DNA of 64,000 nucleotides from Propionibacterium australiense (GTDB taxonomy: Bacteria; Actinomycetota; Actinomycetes; Propionibacteriales; Propionibacteriaceae), in contig NZ_RCIV01000005.1 of assembly GCF_003666605.1 (NCBI RefSeq), forward strand, positions 91,360-155,359. Direction: 5' to 3'. A program made the translations under genes and the position numbers. This document shows, piece by piece, positions 41,444 to 48,756 of this stretch (positions are counted from its first letter, which is position 1; each line of letters opens with the position of its first letter). The notes beneath the pieces were generated by a model. That model was not told the origin of the DNA. It saw only the letters and a program-made list of their open reading frames with translations, and did not search any database.

Positions 41444-43147
41444 GGTGAATTCATCATCAACGGTCGGCCGGCGTCGGTACCTGCTCTTCAGCTCTTCCAG
41501 CCACTCGGCGAAGGCCTCGGCCCGGTGCCCCTGGCCGCGGTTCGACCCCTGATCGGCGTCGTCTGCCCGGTCGATGAGTCGTCTCATGAGCAGGGCCATG
41601 TCAGCGGCCTCCCTGGCGTTGGCTCGTCCCGGGGTGATGAGGGTTTTCTCGATGTTCTTGCGGTACAGCTCTATCGCCTCGTCGGGGCGTGGCTGGGGCT
41701 CGGCGTCGGCGAGTTCCTGCCAGCTCGCCCGAACCCCCCACCGGTCGGCGGCCGCCCAGGCCCGTTTCACGTCGCCGATGTGCAGGGCGAGGGCGATGAC
41801 CGTGTCACCATTGGGCCAGTCCCGATTCTCGGCTGTGGTGAGGGCGTCCTCCAGCTCCTCGTCGCGGCGCCCGAGTCGCTCGCCGGTGGAGATGACCAGG
41901 TCGAGCGCCTGCGGGCTCGGTTCGGACCGGAACAGTCCGCGGACGAGTTCCAAGGCGTCCTCGGTCTGCCCATCCTCGAGGTAGAGCTCGACGGCCCGGT
42001 ACGGGTCGAGCCAGTAGGGATTGCCGCTGGGACCCCAGGCCAGGCTCCTGCTGCTGACGCGCGATTCCGCTACCGCGCGGTCGAGATAGGAGATGGCCTC
42101 ACGGCGCCGACCGACGGCGAGGAGTCGTTCGATGATCACCGGGTACTGCGGGTGCTCCCCCTGCCCCAGCAGTTGGACGGCTCGGTCCAAGTCGCCGTCA
42201 TGGTCGGCGAGTTCGATGAGCATGCTGCGGGGATAGGCGTCGTCGTCCGGGGTGCTGCGGCGCGCGGCCTTCTCGACGGCACGACGGTAGACGGCCAAGC
42301 CTCTGTCGCCCAATGCCGGGAGGAACTCGGAGAGCGTCGTCTCAGGCCAACCCGGCGAATCGATCCGGAACGCCGCCAGCCACCTGCCGAGCTTGACCGG
42401 ATCGGGGTCGGACGCGCGGCAGGCGCGTGCGTAGAGTTCCACTGCGCGCTGGCAGGCGTCGCCGACCATCCCGGAGGAGTCATCGACCCGGGTCTCCAGT
42501 TGGGTGCGCAGCCGGGTGGTGATGTGCAGCAGGGCCGGCGAGGCCGCCGAGGCGCCGCCAGGGCGGCCGAGGAGCTCGGCGAGTTCATCGAGGAAGTCCT
42601 CGACCTGGTTGGCGTAGTCCATCGCCTCGTAGTAGTCCAGGAAGCGGCGTCCTGAGGTGAGCGAGCGGGCGGTGGCCATCATCTTCTCCTGGACGGCTTG
42701 GGTGTCGCCGGTCGCGAGGGCGGCCATCGTCTCGAGGTGCTCTTCGGCCGCGGGGTAGGTCTGGGCCAGGAGCAGCACGAGCTCGCGCAGCTCCGCGGCT
42801 TCCAGGCCCTCCAGATAACGCTCAACGGGGTCCGTGGGGTGCGGCTCCATGTCGAGAGCCGAGGTGCGGGCCCCGTCGAGGACGGCCAGGCCGACAGCGA
42901 CGAGATGTTTGCAGAAATTGCCGTTGAGGAAGTGCGGGCAGGTGCAGGCACCGCTGAGGACGCCATCGTCCCAGGTGAGCTGGACATCATAGGGCAGGGT
43001 GCCCTTCACCTTGCCCGTGGCGCGGCCGGCGGAGACGCTCAGGGCGCGTACGGCGTCGACGTAGTTCATGCCTCGTTCGTAGCTGGACTCGCCGGCCGCC
43101 TCGAGAAGAACCGCGCTGCTCAGTACCCCGTCCACGACGATCGCCAT
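41429..43147 (-). CDS. SWIM zinc-finger domain protein
   Basis: A 572-aa protein with an N-terminal SWIM zinc finger, CTCPHFLNGNFCKHLVAVGLA (C-x-C-x8-C-x-H, residues about 67-80), preceded by YVDAVRALSVSAGRATGKVKG. The rest is a helical-repeat scaffold with many TPR-like helices, including RAVELYARACRA, GLAVYRRAVEKAA, YRAVELYLEDGQTEDALELVRGLF in pieces, and EAIELYRKNIEKTLI. SWIM proteins bind DNA or proteins, and bacterial ones with helical repeats are often beside helicases, though not here. The start was placed at ATG 43147 because the frame further upstream is repeat-containing DNA without homology. The function is unknown; three GAAGTT..AACGA motifs upstream may control it. Confidence 0.8.
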   Translation of the reverse strand: MAIVVDGVLSSAVLLEAAGESSYERGMNYVDAVRALSVSAGRATGKVKGTLPYDVQLTWDDGVLSGACTCPHFLNGNFCKHLVAVGLAVLDGARTSALDMEPHPTDPVERYLEGLEAAELRELVLLLAQTYPAAEEHLETMAALATGDTQAVQEKMMATARSLTSGRRFLDYYEAMDYANQVEDFLDELAELLGRPGGASAASPALLHITTRLRTQLETRVDDSSGMVGDACQRAVELYARACRASDPDPVKLGRWLAAFRIDSPGWPETTLSEFLPALGDRGLAVYRRAVEKAARRSTPDDDAYPRSMLIELADHDGDLDRAVQLLGQGEHPQYPVIIERLLAVGRRREAISYLDRAVAESRVSSRSLAWGPSGNPYWLDPYRAVELYLEDGQTEDALELVRGLFRSEPSPQALDLVISTGERLGRRDEELEDALTTAENRDWPNGDTVIALALHIGDVKRAWAAADRWGVRASWQELADAEPQPRPDEAIELYRKNIEKTLITPGRANAREAADMALLMRRLIDRADDADQGSNRGQGHRAEAFAEWLEELKSRYRRRPTVDDEFTRAGL

Positions 43148-43385
43148 GCAGCAAGCCTTGCAGGGGGCCGGGTGTGCAGACAAGCCCCTGTGGGACTGCC
43201 CGCCAGTCCCGAGTCTCATGTCGAATCGGGCCATGACCCGCCGTGCGGTACACCGGCTGAGAGTCGGCCGACGAAGGCGAGCGCAATGGTCTCCGGGCCG
43301 GTGCACCTTAGTCCTCGGTTTTTGCTCCAAGGCGGTACAGAGGGGCTGGTCGTCTTTCTTGCCGGTCTCGTCAGCGCTTCGGTGC

Positions 43386-43452
43386 GAAGTTCAAACGATC
43401 GTGACATCTTCACGGTGAAGTTCCAACGAAAACGGCTTTTCGTTGAAACTTC
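43386..43452. repeat. Three copies of GAAGTTYMAACGA, two forming a hairpin
   Basis: Copies lie at 43386 (GAAGTTCAAACGATCG), 43417 (GAAGTTCCAACGAAAA) and, inverted, 43437-43452. The last two form a 16-bp stem with one mismatch and a CGGC loop. They occupy the 371-bp gap between phoU and the SWIM gene, which has no coding potential I can support. They could be a phoU terminator, an operator array, or both. Confidence 0.6.
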
Positions 43453-43518
43453 GGGTGCCAGGGGCGGTGCCTTCGCCGGGTGGTGGGTCCCTTCGCGGCG
43501 GCCGGACCGGGGCGCCCC

Positions 43519-44184
43519 TCAGGTGGTCGGCCAGTCCTCGCCCTCGGGGGCCTCGCCGGTGATGATGTAGATGATGCGCCCGCCCATGGCCACGGCATGG
43601 TCCGCGATGCGCTCGTAGTAACGGCCCAGCAGCGCCGTGTCGACCGCCGCCTCGACCCCGAACGTCCAGTCGTCCGAGGCGATGAGCCGGAACTGCTCGC
43701 TGCGCAGCTCGTCCATCTCGTCGTCCTCGCTGACGAGCGTCGCCGCCGCGTCGGGGTCGCGTTCGAGGAGCGTGCGCCCGGCCTTGCCGACCATCTCCTG
43801 CGCAACCTGCGACATGCGCGTGAAGTTCGGGACGAGCGGGGCCGGCACGGCGTGCCCCGGATAGCGCATGCGGGCGATCTCGGCGACGTGCGCGGCCAGG
43901 TCGCCGGTGCGGCCGATGTCGGCGATGACCTGCATGGCGGCGACGATGGTGCGCAGCTCGCCCGCCACCGGTGTGGAGCGGGCGAGCAGGCTGAAGCAGC
44001 GCTGCTCGAGCTGGTCATGCATGGCGTCGATGCGCGCGTCGTCGCTGATCACCCGCTCGGCGATGGACGCATCGGCCTCGAGGAGAGCGCGAGTGGCATC
44101 GCGGACGGCGACCTGCACCGCATCGGACATGGTCACGAGTTCGTTGACGATCTCGTCCAGCTCGGAGTGATGGAACTCCTGCAT
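43519..44184 (-). CDS. phoU: Phosphate signalling protein PhoU
   Basis: A 221-aa PhoU with two tandem three-helix bundles. The metal-binding E/DxxxD motifs appear around SDDARIDAMHDQLEQRCFSLL in the first repeat and SEDDEMDELRSEQFRLIA in the second; between them is IVAAMQVIADIGRTGDLAAHVAEIA in pieces. PhoU links the Pst phosphate transporter to the phosphate-sensing histidine kinase. It is divergent from senX3-regX3, the actinobacterial phosphate two-component system, which fits this role. The closing ERIADHAVAMGGRIIYIITGE is typical of the family C-terminus. Confidence 0.95.
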   Translation of the reverse strand: MQEFHHSELDEIVNELVTMSDAVQVAVRDATRALLEADASIAERVISDDARIDAMHDQLEQRCFSLLARSTPVAGELRTIVAAMQVIADIGRTGDLAAHVAEIARMRYPGHAVPAPLVPNFTRMSQVAQEMVGKAGRTLLERDPDAAATLVSEDDEMDELRSEQFRLIASDDWTFGVEAAVDTALLGRYYERIADHAVAMGGRIIYIITGEAPEGEDWPTT

Positions 44185-44322
44185 CGCCTCTCCTTCCGCC
44201 TCGGGACGAACAACCGACCCTGCGGCGTCCCTGACAGTCTCGCATCACCAGCGGCCGCAACCAAGACGACTCCCCTCAGCCCTGACGAATGCGCGGTCTG
44301 CTGAGAGCGCCGGCGCGGCCCG

Positions 44323-44328
44323 TAGAAT
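44323..44328 (+). promoter_or_regulatory. Putative -10 box (TAGAAT) of leaderless senX3 mRNA
   Basis: TAGAAT followed by seven bases and then the GTG start of senX3; no Shine-Dalgarno sequence is present. Confidence 0.5.
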
Positions 44329-44335
44329 TTCCACC

Positions 44336-45499
44336 GTGAGCCCCTTGACGACCGTGCTGCTCAGCTTCCTGCTGGGTGCCGCCGTGGGTGCGGCACTCGC
44401 GCTGGTCCTCGCCTGGGGCCGCCGGGCCAGGGCCCGCATCGCCGAGCAGACGCCTGTGATCAGCCCCGAGGTGCCGGCCGTCCTGGACGCCTTCCGCCAG
44501 CCCGTGGTCATCATCGGCCCCCACGACGAGATCCGCTACGCGAACGCCCCCTCCCGGGCGATCGGCCTGGTGCGGGGCACCCGGGTCGGTATCGGGGAGG
44601 TGCTCGGCGCGGCCCGCACCGCGCGTCGTACCGGTGAGGGCTCGGACCGGGAGGTGAGCCTGGGCAGTTCCGACGGCGGGCCGTCCCGCCAGCTCCATGT
44701 GCGGATACGTCCGCTCGACCGCGAGGCGGTGCTCCTGGTGGGCGACGACCGCAGCGCACTCATCCGCGTGGACGAGTCCAAGCGTGACCTGGTGTCCAAC
44801 ATCTCCCACGAACTCAAGACCCCCGTCGGAGCCCTGCAGGTACTCGCCGAGACCATCCAGGAAGCGGCCGACGACCCCGATTACGTGCGTCACTTCGCCA
44901 GCCGGATGGCGGCCGAGAGCACTCGGCTCGGCGAACTCGTCCAGCAGATCATCGAACTGGGTCGTCTGCAGTCCGACGATCCGCTCGGCGACGCCGCCCC
45001 CGTCGACGTCGACGAGGTCGTGGCGGCGGCCGCCTCGCGCGCCAGCGCATCCTGCCAGGCGCGCGACATACACTTCTCCATCGCCGGCGACAAGGGGCTC
45101 CGCGTCATCGGCGACCGGCACCAGCTGCGGGTGGCGCTGTCGAACCTGGTGGAGAACGCCATCAGCTACTCCGACCACGGGGCCCGCGTCGCCGTGACCG
45201 TCAAGGCCGTCGACGAGGACGGTGACCACTGGGTCGACATCGCCGTCACCGACAACGGCATCGGCATCAGCACCGAGGACCAGAAGCGGATCTTCGAGCG
45301 CTTCTACCGCGTCGACTACGCACGATCACGAGAGAACGGCGGCACCGGGCTGGGTCTGTCGATCGTCAAGCACGTCGTCATCGCCCATGGCGGCACCGTC
45401 AGATTGTGGAGCAGGCCGGGGCGTGGGTCGACCTTCACGATGAGGCTGCCGGCCCTCATCGGGCGCGATGATGCCACGCAGCTGGAGGAGAGGTCATGA
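44336..45499 (+). CDS. senX3: Sensor histidine kinase SenX3 (PhoR-like)
   Basis: A 387-aa kinase for phosphate limitation. One or two N-terminal membrane segments (LLSFLLGAAVGAALALVLAW) are followed by a PAS-like domain (about residues 50-140), a dimerisation/phosphoacceptor helix with His158 in NISHELKTPVGAL, and a HATPase_c domain with N-box NLVENAISYS, G1 VTDNGIGIS and G2 GTGLGLSIVKH. Length and domain order match mycobacterial SenX3. It begins with GTG after a TANNNT box, so is probably leaderless. Its stop overlaps the regX3 start (4 bp). It is divergent from phoU. Confidence 0.93.
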   Translation: MSPLTTVLLSFLLGAAVGAALALVLAWGRRARARIAEQTPVISPEVPAVLDAFRQPVVIIGPHDEIRYANAPSRAIGLVRGTRVGIGEVLGAARTARRTGEGSDREVSLGSSDGGPSRQLHVRIRPLDREAVLLVGDDRSALIRVDESKRDLVSNISHELKTPVGALQVLAETIQEAADDPDYVRHFASRMAAESTRLGELVQQIIELGRLQSDDPLGDAAPVDVDEVVAAAASRASASCQARDIHFSIAGDKGLRVIGDRHQLRVALSNLVENAISYSDHGARVAVTVKAVDEDGDHWVDIAVTDNGIGISTEDQKRIFERFYRVDYARSRENGGTGLGLSIVKHVVIAHGGTVRLWSRPGRGSTFTMRLPALIGRDDATQLEERS

Positions 45500-46173
45500 C
45501 GAGGATCCTGATCATCGAGGACGAGCAGTCCTACCGCGAGGCCATGGCCTTCATGCTCTCCCGCGAGGGCTACGAGGTGGCCCAGGCCCCCGACGGGACC
45601 AGCGGCCTGGTCGAGTTCGAGGCGAACGGCGCCGATCTGGTGCTCCTCGACCTCATGATGCCCGGGATGAGCGGCACGGAGGTCTGCCGTGCCCTGCGCC
45701 AGCGGGCCGGCGTGCCGATCATCATGGTCACCGCCAGGGACTCTGAGATCGACAAGGTCCGTGGCCTGGAACTGGGCGCCGACGACTACGTGACCAAGCC
45801 ATTCAGCCACCGCGAACTGGTGGCGAGAATTCATGCCGTCATGCGGCGGGGGCGAGAGGAGGAGTCCGTTCCCGATGTGCTCGAATCAGGCGGTGTCCGG
45901 ATGGACGTCGAACGCCACGAGATCTGGGTCAGGGGTGAGCCGGTCAAGCTCACGCGCAAGGAGTTCGACCTGCTCGAGGTGCTCATTCGCAATGCTGGAC
46001 GGGTAATGCCCCGCGCCCAGCTCATCGGGCGCGTATGGGGTACTGACTACGTGGGGGACACGAAAACACTTGACGTCCACGTGAAACGCCTGCGCGGGAA
46101 GATCGAGGAGGACCCTGCTCACCCCGTGCTCCTGGTCACCGTGCGCGGCCTGGGCTACAAATTCCAGGAATGA
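45496..46173 (+). CDS. regX3: Response regulator RegX3 (OmpR/PhoB type)
   Basis: A 225-aa regulator. The receiver domain (1-120) has the phosphoacceptor Asp52 in DLVLLDLMMPGMSG, the conserved Thr in IIMVTARD and Lys in DYVTKPFSHRELVARI. The C-terminal winged helix (about 130-225) is PhoB-type: KLTRKEFDLLEVLIRNAGRV, then TLDVHVKRLRGKIE and VTVRGLGYKFQE. It pairs with SenX3 to control phosphate-starvation genes. It is followed by a 14-bp palindrome and the carD promoter. Confidence 0.94.
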   Translation: MTRILIIEDEQSYREAMAFMLSREGYEVAQAPDGTSGLVEFEANGADLVLLDLMMPGMSGTEVCRALRQRAGVPIIMVTARDSEIDKVRGLELGADDYVTKPFSHRELVARIHAVMRRGREEESVPDVLESGGVRMDVERHEIWVRGEPVKLTRKEFDLLEVLIRNAGRVMPRAQLIGRVWGTDYVGDTKTLDVHVKRLRGKIEEDPAHPVLLVTVRGLGYKFQE

Positions 46174-46224
46174 ATTCCGTGCCCGGTTTCGTGAAATGAA
46201 TGGCGAGTAATTCGTTGTGATTGC

Positions 46225-46238
46225 CGTCTCATGAGACG
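46225..46238. promoter_or_regulatory. Perfect 14-bp palindrome CGTCTCATGAGACG upstream of carD
   Basis: It lies between the regX3 stop and the carD -10 box, at about -45 to -30 relative to that box, in an AT-rich leader. With no loop it is a better operator than a terminator. Confidence 0.5.
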
Positions 46239-46268
46239 TGTATCTGATGGGGTAATTAATTCATGTGG

Positions 46269-46274
46269 TAGAAT
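46269..46274 (+). promoter_or_regulatory. Putative -10 box (TAGAAT) of carD
   Basis: TAGAAT in an AT-rich stretch 23 bp before the carD ATG. The GAGAGGGG ribosome site at 46284-46291 follows, so this mRNA has a short leader. Confidence 0.5.
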
Positions 46275-46297
46275 AAGCCTCCTGAGAGGGGTTTCAC

Positions 46298-46783
46298 ATG
46301 GCATATGAAATCGGTGAGACCGTCGTCTACCCGAATCACGGGGCGGCTGTCATTGAGTCCACTGAGACGCGCAAGGTGAAGGGCGAGGACAGACTCTACC
46401 TGGTCCTGCGTATCCTCGGGCAGACCGATCTGGTCGTCCGCGTCCCCGCCGACAACCTGGACCTCGTCGGCGTCCGCGACGTCGTCGACGAGGCCGGCTT
46501 GGAGAAGGTCTTCTCCGTGCTGCGCGCTCCGCAGATCGAGGAACCCGCGAACTGGTCACGGCGTTACAAGGCCAATGTCGAGAAGCTCCATTCCGGCAAC
46601 GTCCTCAAGGTCGCCGAGGTCGTCCGCGACTTGTGGCGCCGCGAACAGGACCGCGGGCTGTCCGCCGGCGAGAAGCGCATGCTCGCCAAGGCCCGTCAGA
46701 TTCTCGTGAGCGAACTCGCGCTCGCGGAGAAGGTCGAGGAGGACCGCGCGGAGGCCATGCTCGACGAGGTCCTCGCATCCTGA
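46298..46783 (+). CDS. carD: CarD-family transcriptional regulator
   Basis: A 161-aa RNA polymerase-binding factor that stabilises open promoter complexes and controls rRNA transcription. The N-terminal Tudor-like RNAP interaction domain starts [20 protein letters not shown] and continues to about residue 60. The C-terminal helical domain has [29 protein letters not shown] in pieces, and the Trp residue typical of promoter contact. Length equals mycobacterial CarD (162 aa). The promoter carries a TAGAAT box and an adjacent palindrome. ispF follows 110 bp later; the usual intervening ispD is absent. Confidence 0.95.
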   Translation: MAYEIGETVVYPNHGAAVIESTETRKVKGEDRLYLVLRILGQTDLVVRVPADNLDLVGVRDVVDEAGLEKVFSVLRAPQIEEPANWSRRYKANVEKLHSGNVLKVAEVVRDLWRREQDRGLSAGEKRMLAKARQILVSELALAEKVEEDRAEAMLDEVLAS

Positions 46784-46893
46784 GCACGGCGGGGGCCATC
46801 GGGCCGGCCTCCACCGGAAGAGGACGCAGGCCCGGAGCGGTGCGTCCGTGCCGGGGCGCGTGGCCTGACGATTCCCAGCGCACAGGAGAACGA

Positions 46894-47385
46894 GTGAGCG
46901 TGGACCTGCCACAGATTCGTACCGGCATCGGAACCGACGTGCACGCCCTGCGGGCCGGCGTCGAGATGCACTGCGCGGGGCTGCACTTCCCCGACGAGCC
47001 GGTCGGACTGGCCGGTCACTCGGACGGCGACGTCGCCGCCCACGCCCTGTGCGATGCCCTGTTCAGCGCCGCCGGGTTGGGCGACATGGGCTCCAACTAC
47101 GGCACCACGGAGCCCGAGTGGGCCGGCGCGAGCGGTGTCTCGTTCATCGAGGAGACCGTGCGCCGGCTGGCGCGGGCGGGTTGGCGGCCGGTCAATGCAG
47201 CGGTGCAGGTCATCGGCCAGCGCCCGCGCATGACGGCACGACGGGCCGAGGCCGAGCAGGTGCTCTCGGCGGCGCTGGGCGGCCCCGTGTCGGTGTCCGC
47301 GACGACGACCGACCACCTGGGTTTCCTCGGCCACGGTGAGGGGCTCGCAGCGATCGCGACCGCGCTCATCATCGCGGCCGGCTGA
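46894..47385 (+). CDS. ispF: 2-C-methyl-D-erythritol 2,4-cyclodiphosphate synthase
   Basis: A 163-aa trimeric zinc enzyme of the MEP pathway that cyclises CDP-methylerythritol phosphate. The metal-binding DxH is in [12 protein letters not shown], followed by [19 protein letters not shown] with the second metal His, [17 protein letters not shown], and the C-terminal [19 protein letters not shown]. The start is GTG 46894 with an AGGAG site 7 nt upstream; the open frame above it is not homologous. It lies downstream of carD, as in other Actinobacteria. The ispD partner is 5.5 kb away. Confidence 0.95.
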   Translation: MSVDLPQIRTGIGTDVHALRAGVEMHCAGLHFPDEPVGLAGHSDGDVAAHALCDALFSAAGLGDMGSNYGTTEPEWAGASGVSFIEETVRRLARAGWRPVNAAVQVIGQRPRMTARRAEAEQVLSAALGGPVSVSATTTDHLGFLGHGEGLAAIATALIIAAG

Positions 47386-47386
47386 C

Positions 47387-47418
47387 CGGGCGGCAGAAGC
47401 CGGCCAGTTCGCCGCCCG
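47387..47418. terminator. Hairpin between convergent ispF and metallopeptidase genes
   Basis: CGGGCGGC (47387-47394) and GCCGCCCG (47411-47418), 8-bp perfect arms immediately after the ispF stop. Confidence 0.65.
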
Positions 47419-47421
47419 CCG

Positions 47422-48570
47422 CTATCGGACGCTGGAGGCCGGCGCGGTGAACGCGTAGCAGGTGGCCAGCAGCTGGTCGTCCACACCGTCCAGGAACCAC
47501 CGCTGGCGGCTCCGGCCGCTGCCGTGGTTGCCCTCGTAGGTGCTGTCGCCGGTGAGGACGTCGTCGCCGAAGGCGTAGAACATGTCGGACAGGCCGTCTA
47601 TGTCGGAGGTCGTCAACCCCAGTGACTCGGAGACCGCGTCGGTGAACTCGCCGGCGAAGCAGTCGGCCTGCACCTCGGTGCGGCGGCTGAGCTCATCGGC
47701 CTGGCTGTCGCTCACCCGGGACTCCCACGCCTTCTCCGAGTAGAGGATGCCGGTGCGGGCCTGGATGGCGTGACCGAACTCGTGGGCCATGACGGCGTCG
47801 GCGGTGTGCGGCACGTTCGACAGGTCCTGGGGGATGATGTCGGTCAGGTCACTGGCGTAGTAGATCTGCTGGTCGAGCATGCAGTAGGCGGCGTTCTCCA
47901 TCGGCATGTCGCCGCATGGCGTCGAGATCGGGGTGCTGTAGACGGTGACGGTGGGCCGGACGGCCTCGTAGCCGGCCTCTTCCAGGGCGGGGGCCCAGAC
48001 GCGCATGAGGCAGGCGGTGAGTTCGTTGAAGTGCTCCTCGAGCTGCGGGTCCGTGGCGGTCGACAGGTCGAGGTCGTCCAGCTCGCACCGCACCGGGTTG
48101 GCGATCGTGACGCCGTAGAGGGAGTTGTTCTCCATCAGCTCGGTGGCCTCGGCATAGGTCTCGGGCTGGGGGATGCCGGGCGGGTTGGTGTCGGCGTTCG
48201 GTACCTCGTAGTCCTCGTTCTCGTAGCTGCCCGTGTGCGTGGTCTGGCTGCTCGGGGCGCCGTCGTTGGTGTAACTCATGACGACATAGGCCAGCACCAT
48301 GACGGCGAAGACCCCGAACAGGGCGAAGAGGAACTTGAGGGGACTCGACTTGCGGCGCCGGGGCGGTGTGGGCGCGCCGACATAGCGCGGGAACTGCGCG
48401 GCCTGCTGGTAGCCCTGCACCGGCGGGGGGAAGGCGCCCTGCCCCTGTGCCGGCCACTGGTTATGGACGGGCCACTGTCCGTAGCCGGGCTGCGCGGACG
48501 GGGCCGGCCACTGCTGACCCGGCCACCGTTGGTTCGGCCACTGCTGATTCGGCTGACCCCACTGACTCAC
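47422..48570 (-). CDS. Neutral zinc metallopeptidase (YpfJ-like), membrane-anchored
   Basis: A 382-aa protein. The first 70 residues are Gln/Trp/Pro-rich (repeats like QQWPNQRWPGQQWP), followed by a basic patch PRRRKSSP and one membrane segment (FLFALFGVFAVMVLAYVVM). The extracytoplasmic part is a putative neutral zinc peptidase of the YpfJ type with the HExxH motif as MAHEFGHAIQARTG and a downstream VQADCFAGEF Glu ligand. The start is GTG 48570, seven bases after a TAGTCT box, so probably leaderless. Convergent with ispF and divergent from the DUF2207 gene. The substrate is unknown. Confidence 0.88.
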   Translation of the reverse strand: MSQWGQPNQQWPNQRWPGQQWPAPSAQPGYGQWPVHNQWPAQGQGAFPPPVQGYQQAAQFPRYVGAPTPPRRRKSSPLKFLFALFGVFAVMVLAYVVMSYTNDGAPSSQTTHTGSYENEDYEVPNADTNPPGIPQPETYAEATELMENNSLYGVTIANPVRCELDDLDLSTATDPQLEEHFNELTACLMRVWAPALEEAGYEAVRPTVTVYSTPISTPCGDMPMENAAYCMLDQQIYYASDLTDIIPQDLSNVPHTADAVMAHEFGHAIQARTGILYSEKAWESRVSDSQADELSRRTEVQADCFAGEFTDAVSESLGLTTSDIDGLSDMFYAFGDDVLTGDSTYEGNHGSGRSRQRWFLDGVDDQLLATCYAFTAPASSVR

Positions 48571-48577
48571 AGGGCAC

Positions 48578-48583
48578 AGACTA
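48578..48583 (-). promoter_or_regulatory. Putative -10 box (TAGTCT) of leaderless metallopeptidase mRNA
   Basis: On the minus strand TAGTCT is followed by seven bases and the GTG start, with no Shine-Dalgarno sequence. Confidence 0.5.
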
Positions 48584-48756
48584 ACCGAATCGGCCCCGGA
48601 TGTCGGCGGCTTTCCGCCCTGACGTGGATGTTCGCGTCTGTGAGCTGATTCTGCGGGCGGGACGTGGGATAGTTTCCCCGTAGGGTTCATCGTCGCTCTC
48701 CCACGGTCCGTCCTGCGTGTGACCGAGTGGACCGGCCGACCAGAAAGGTGGCCTTC

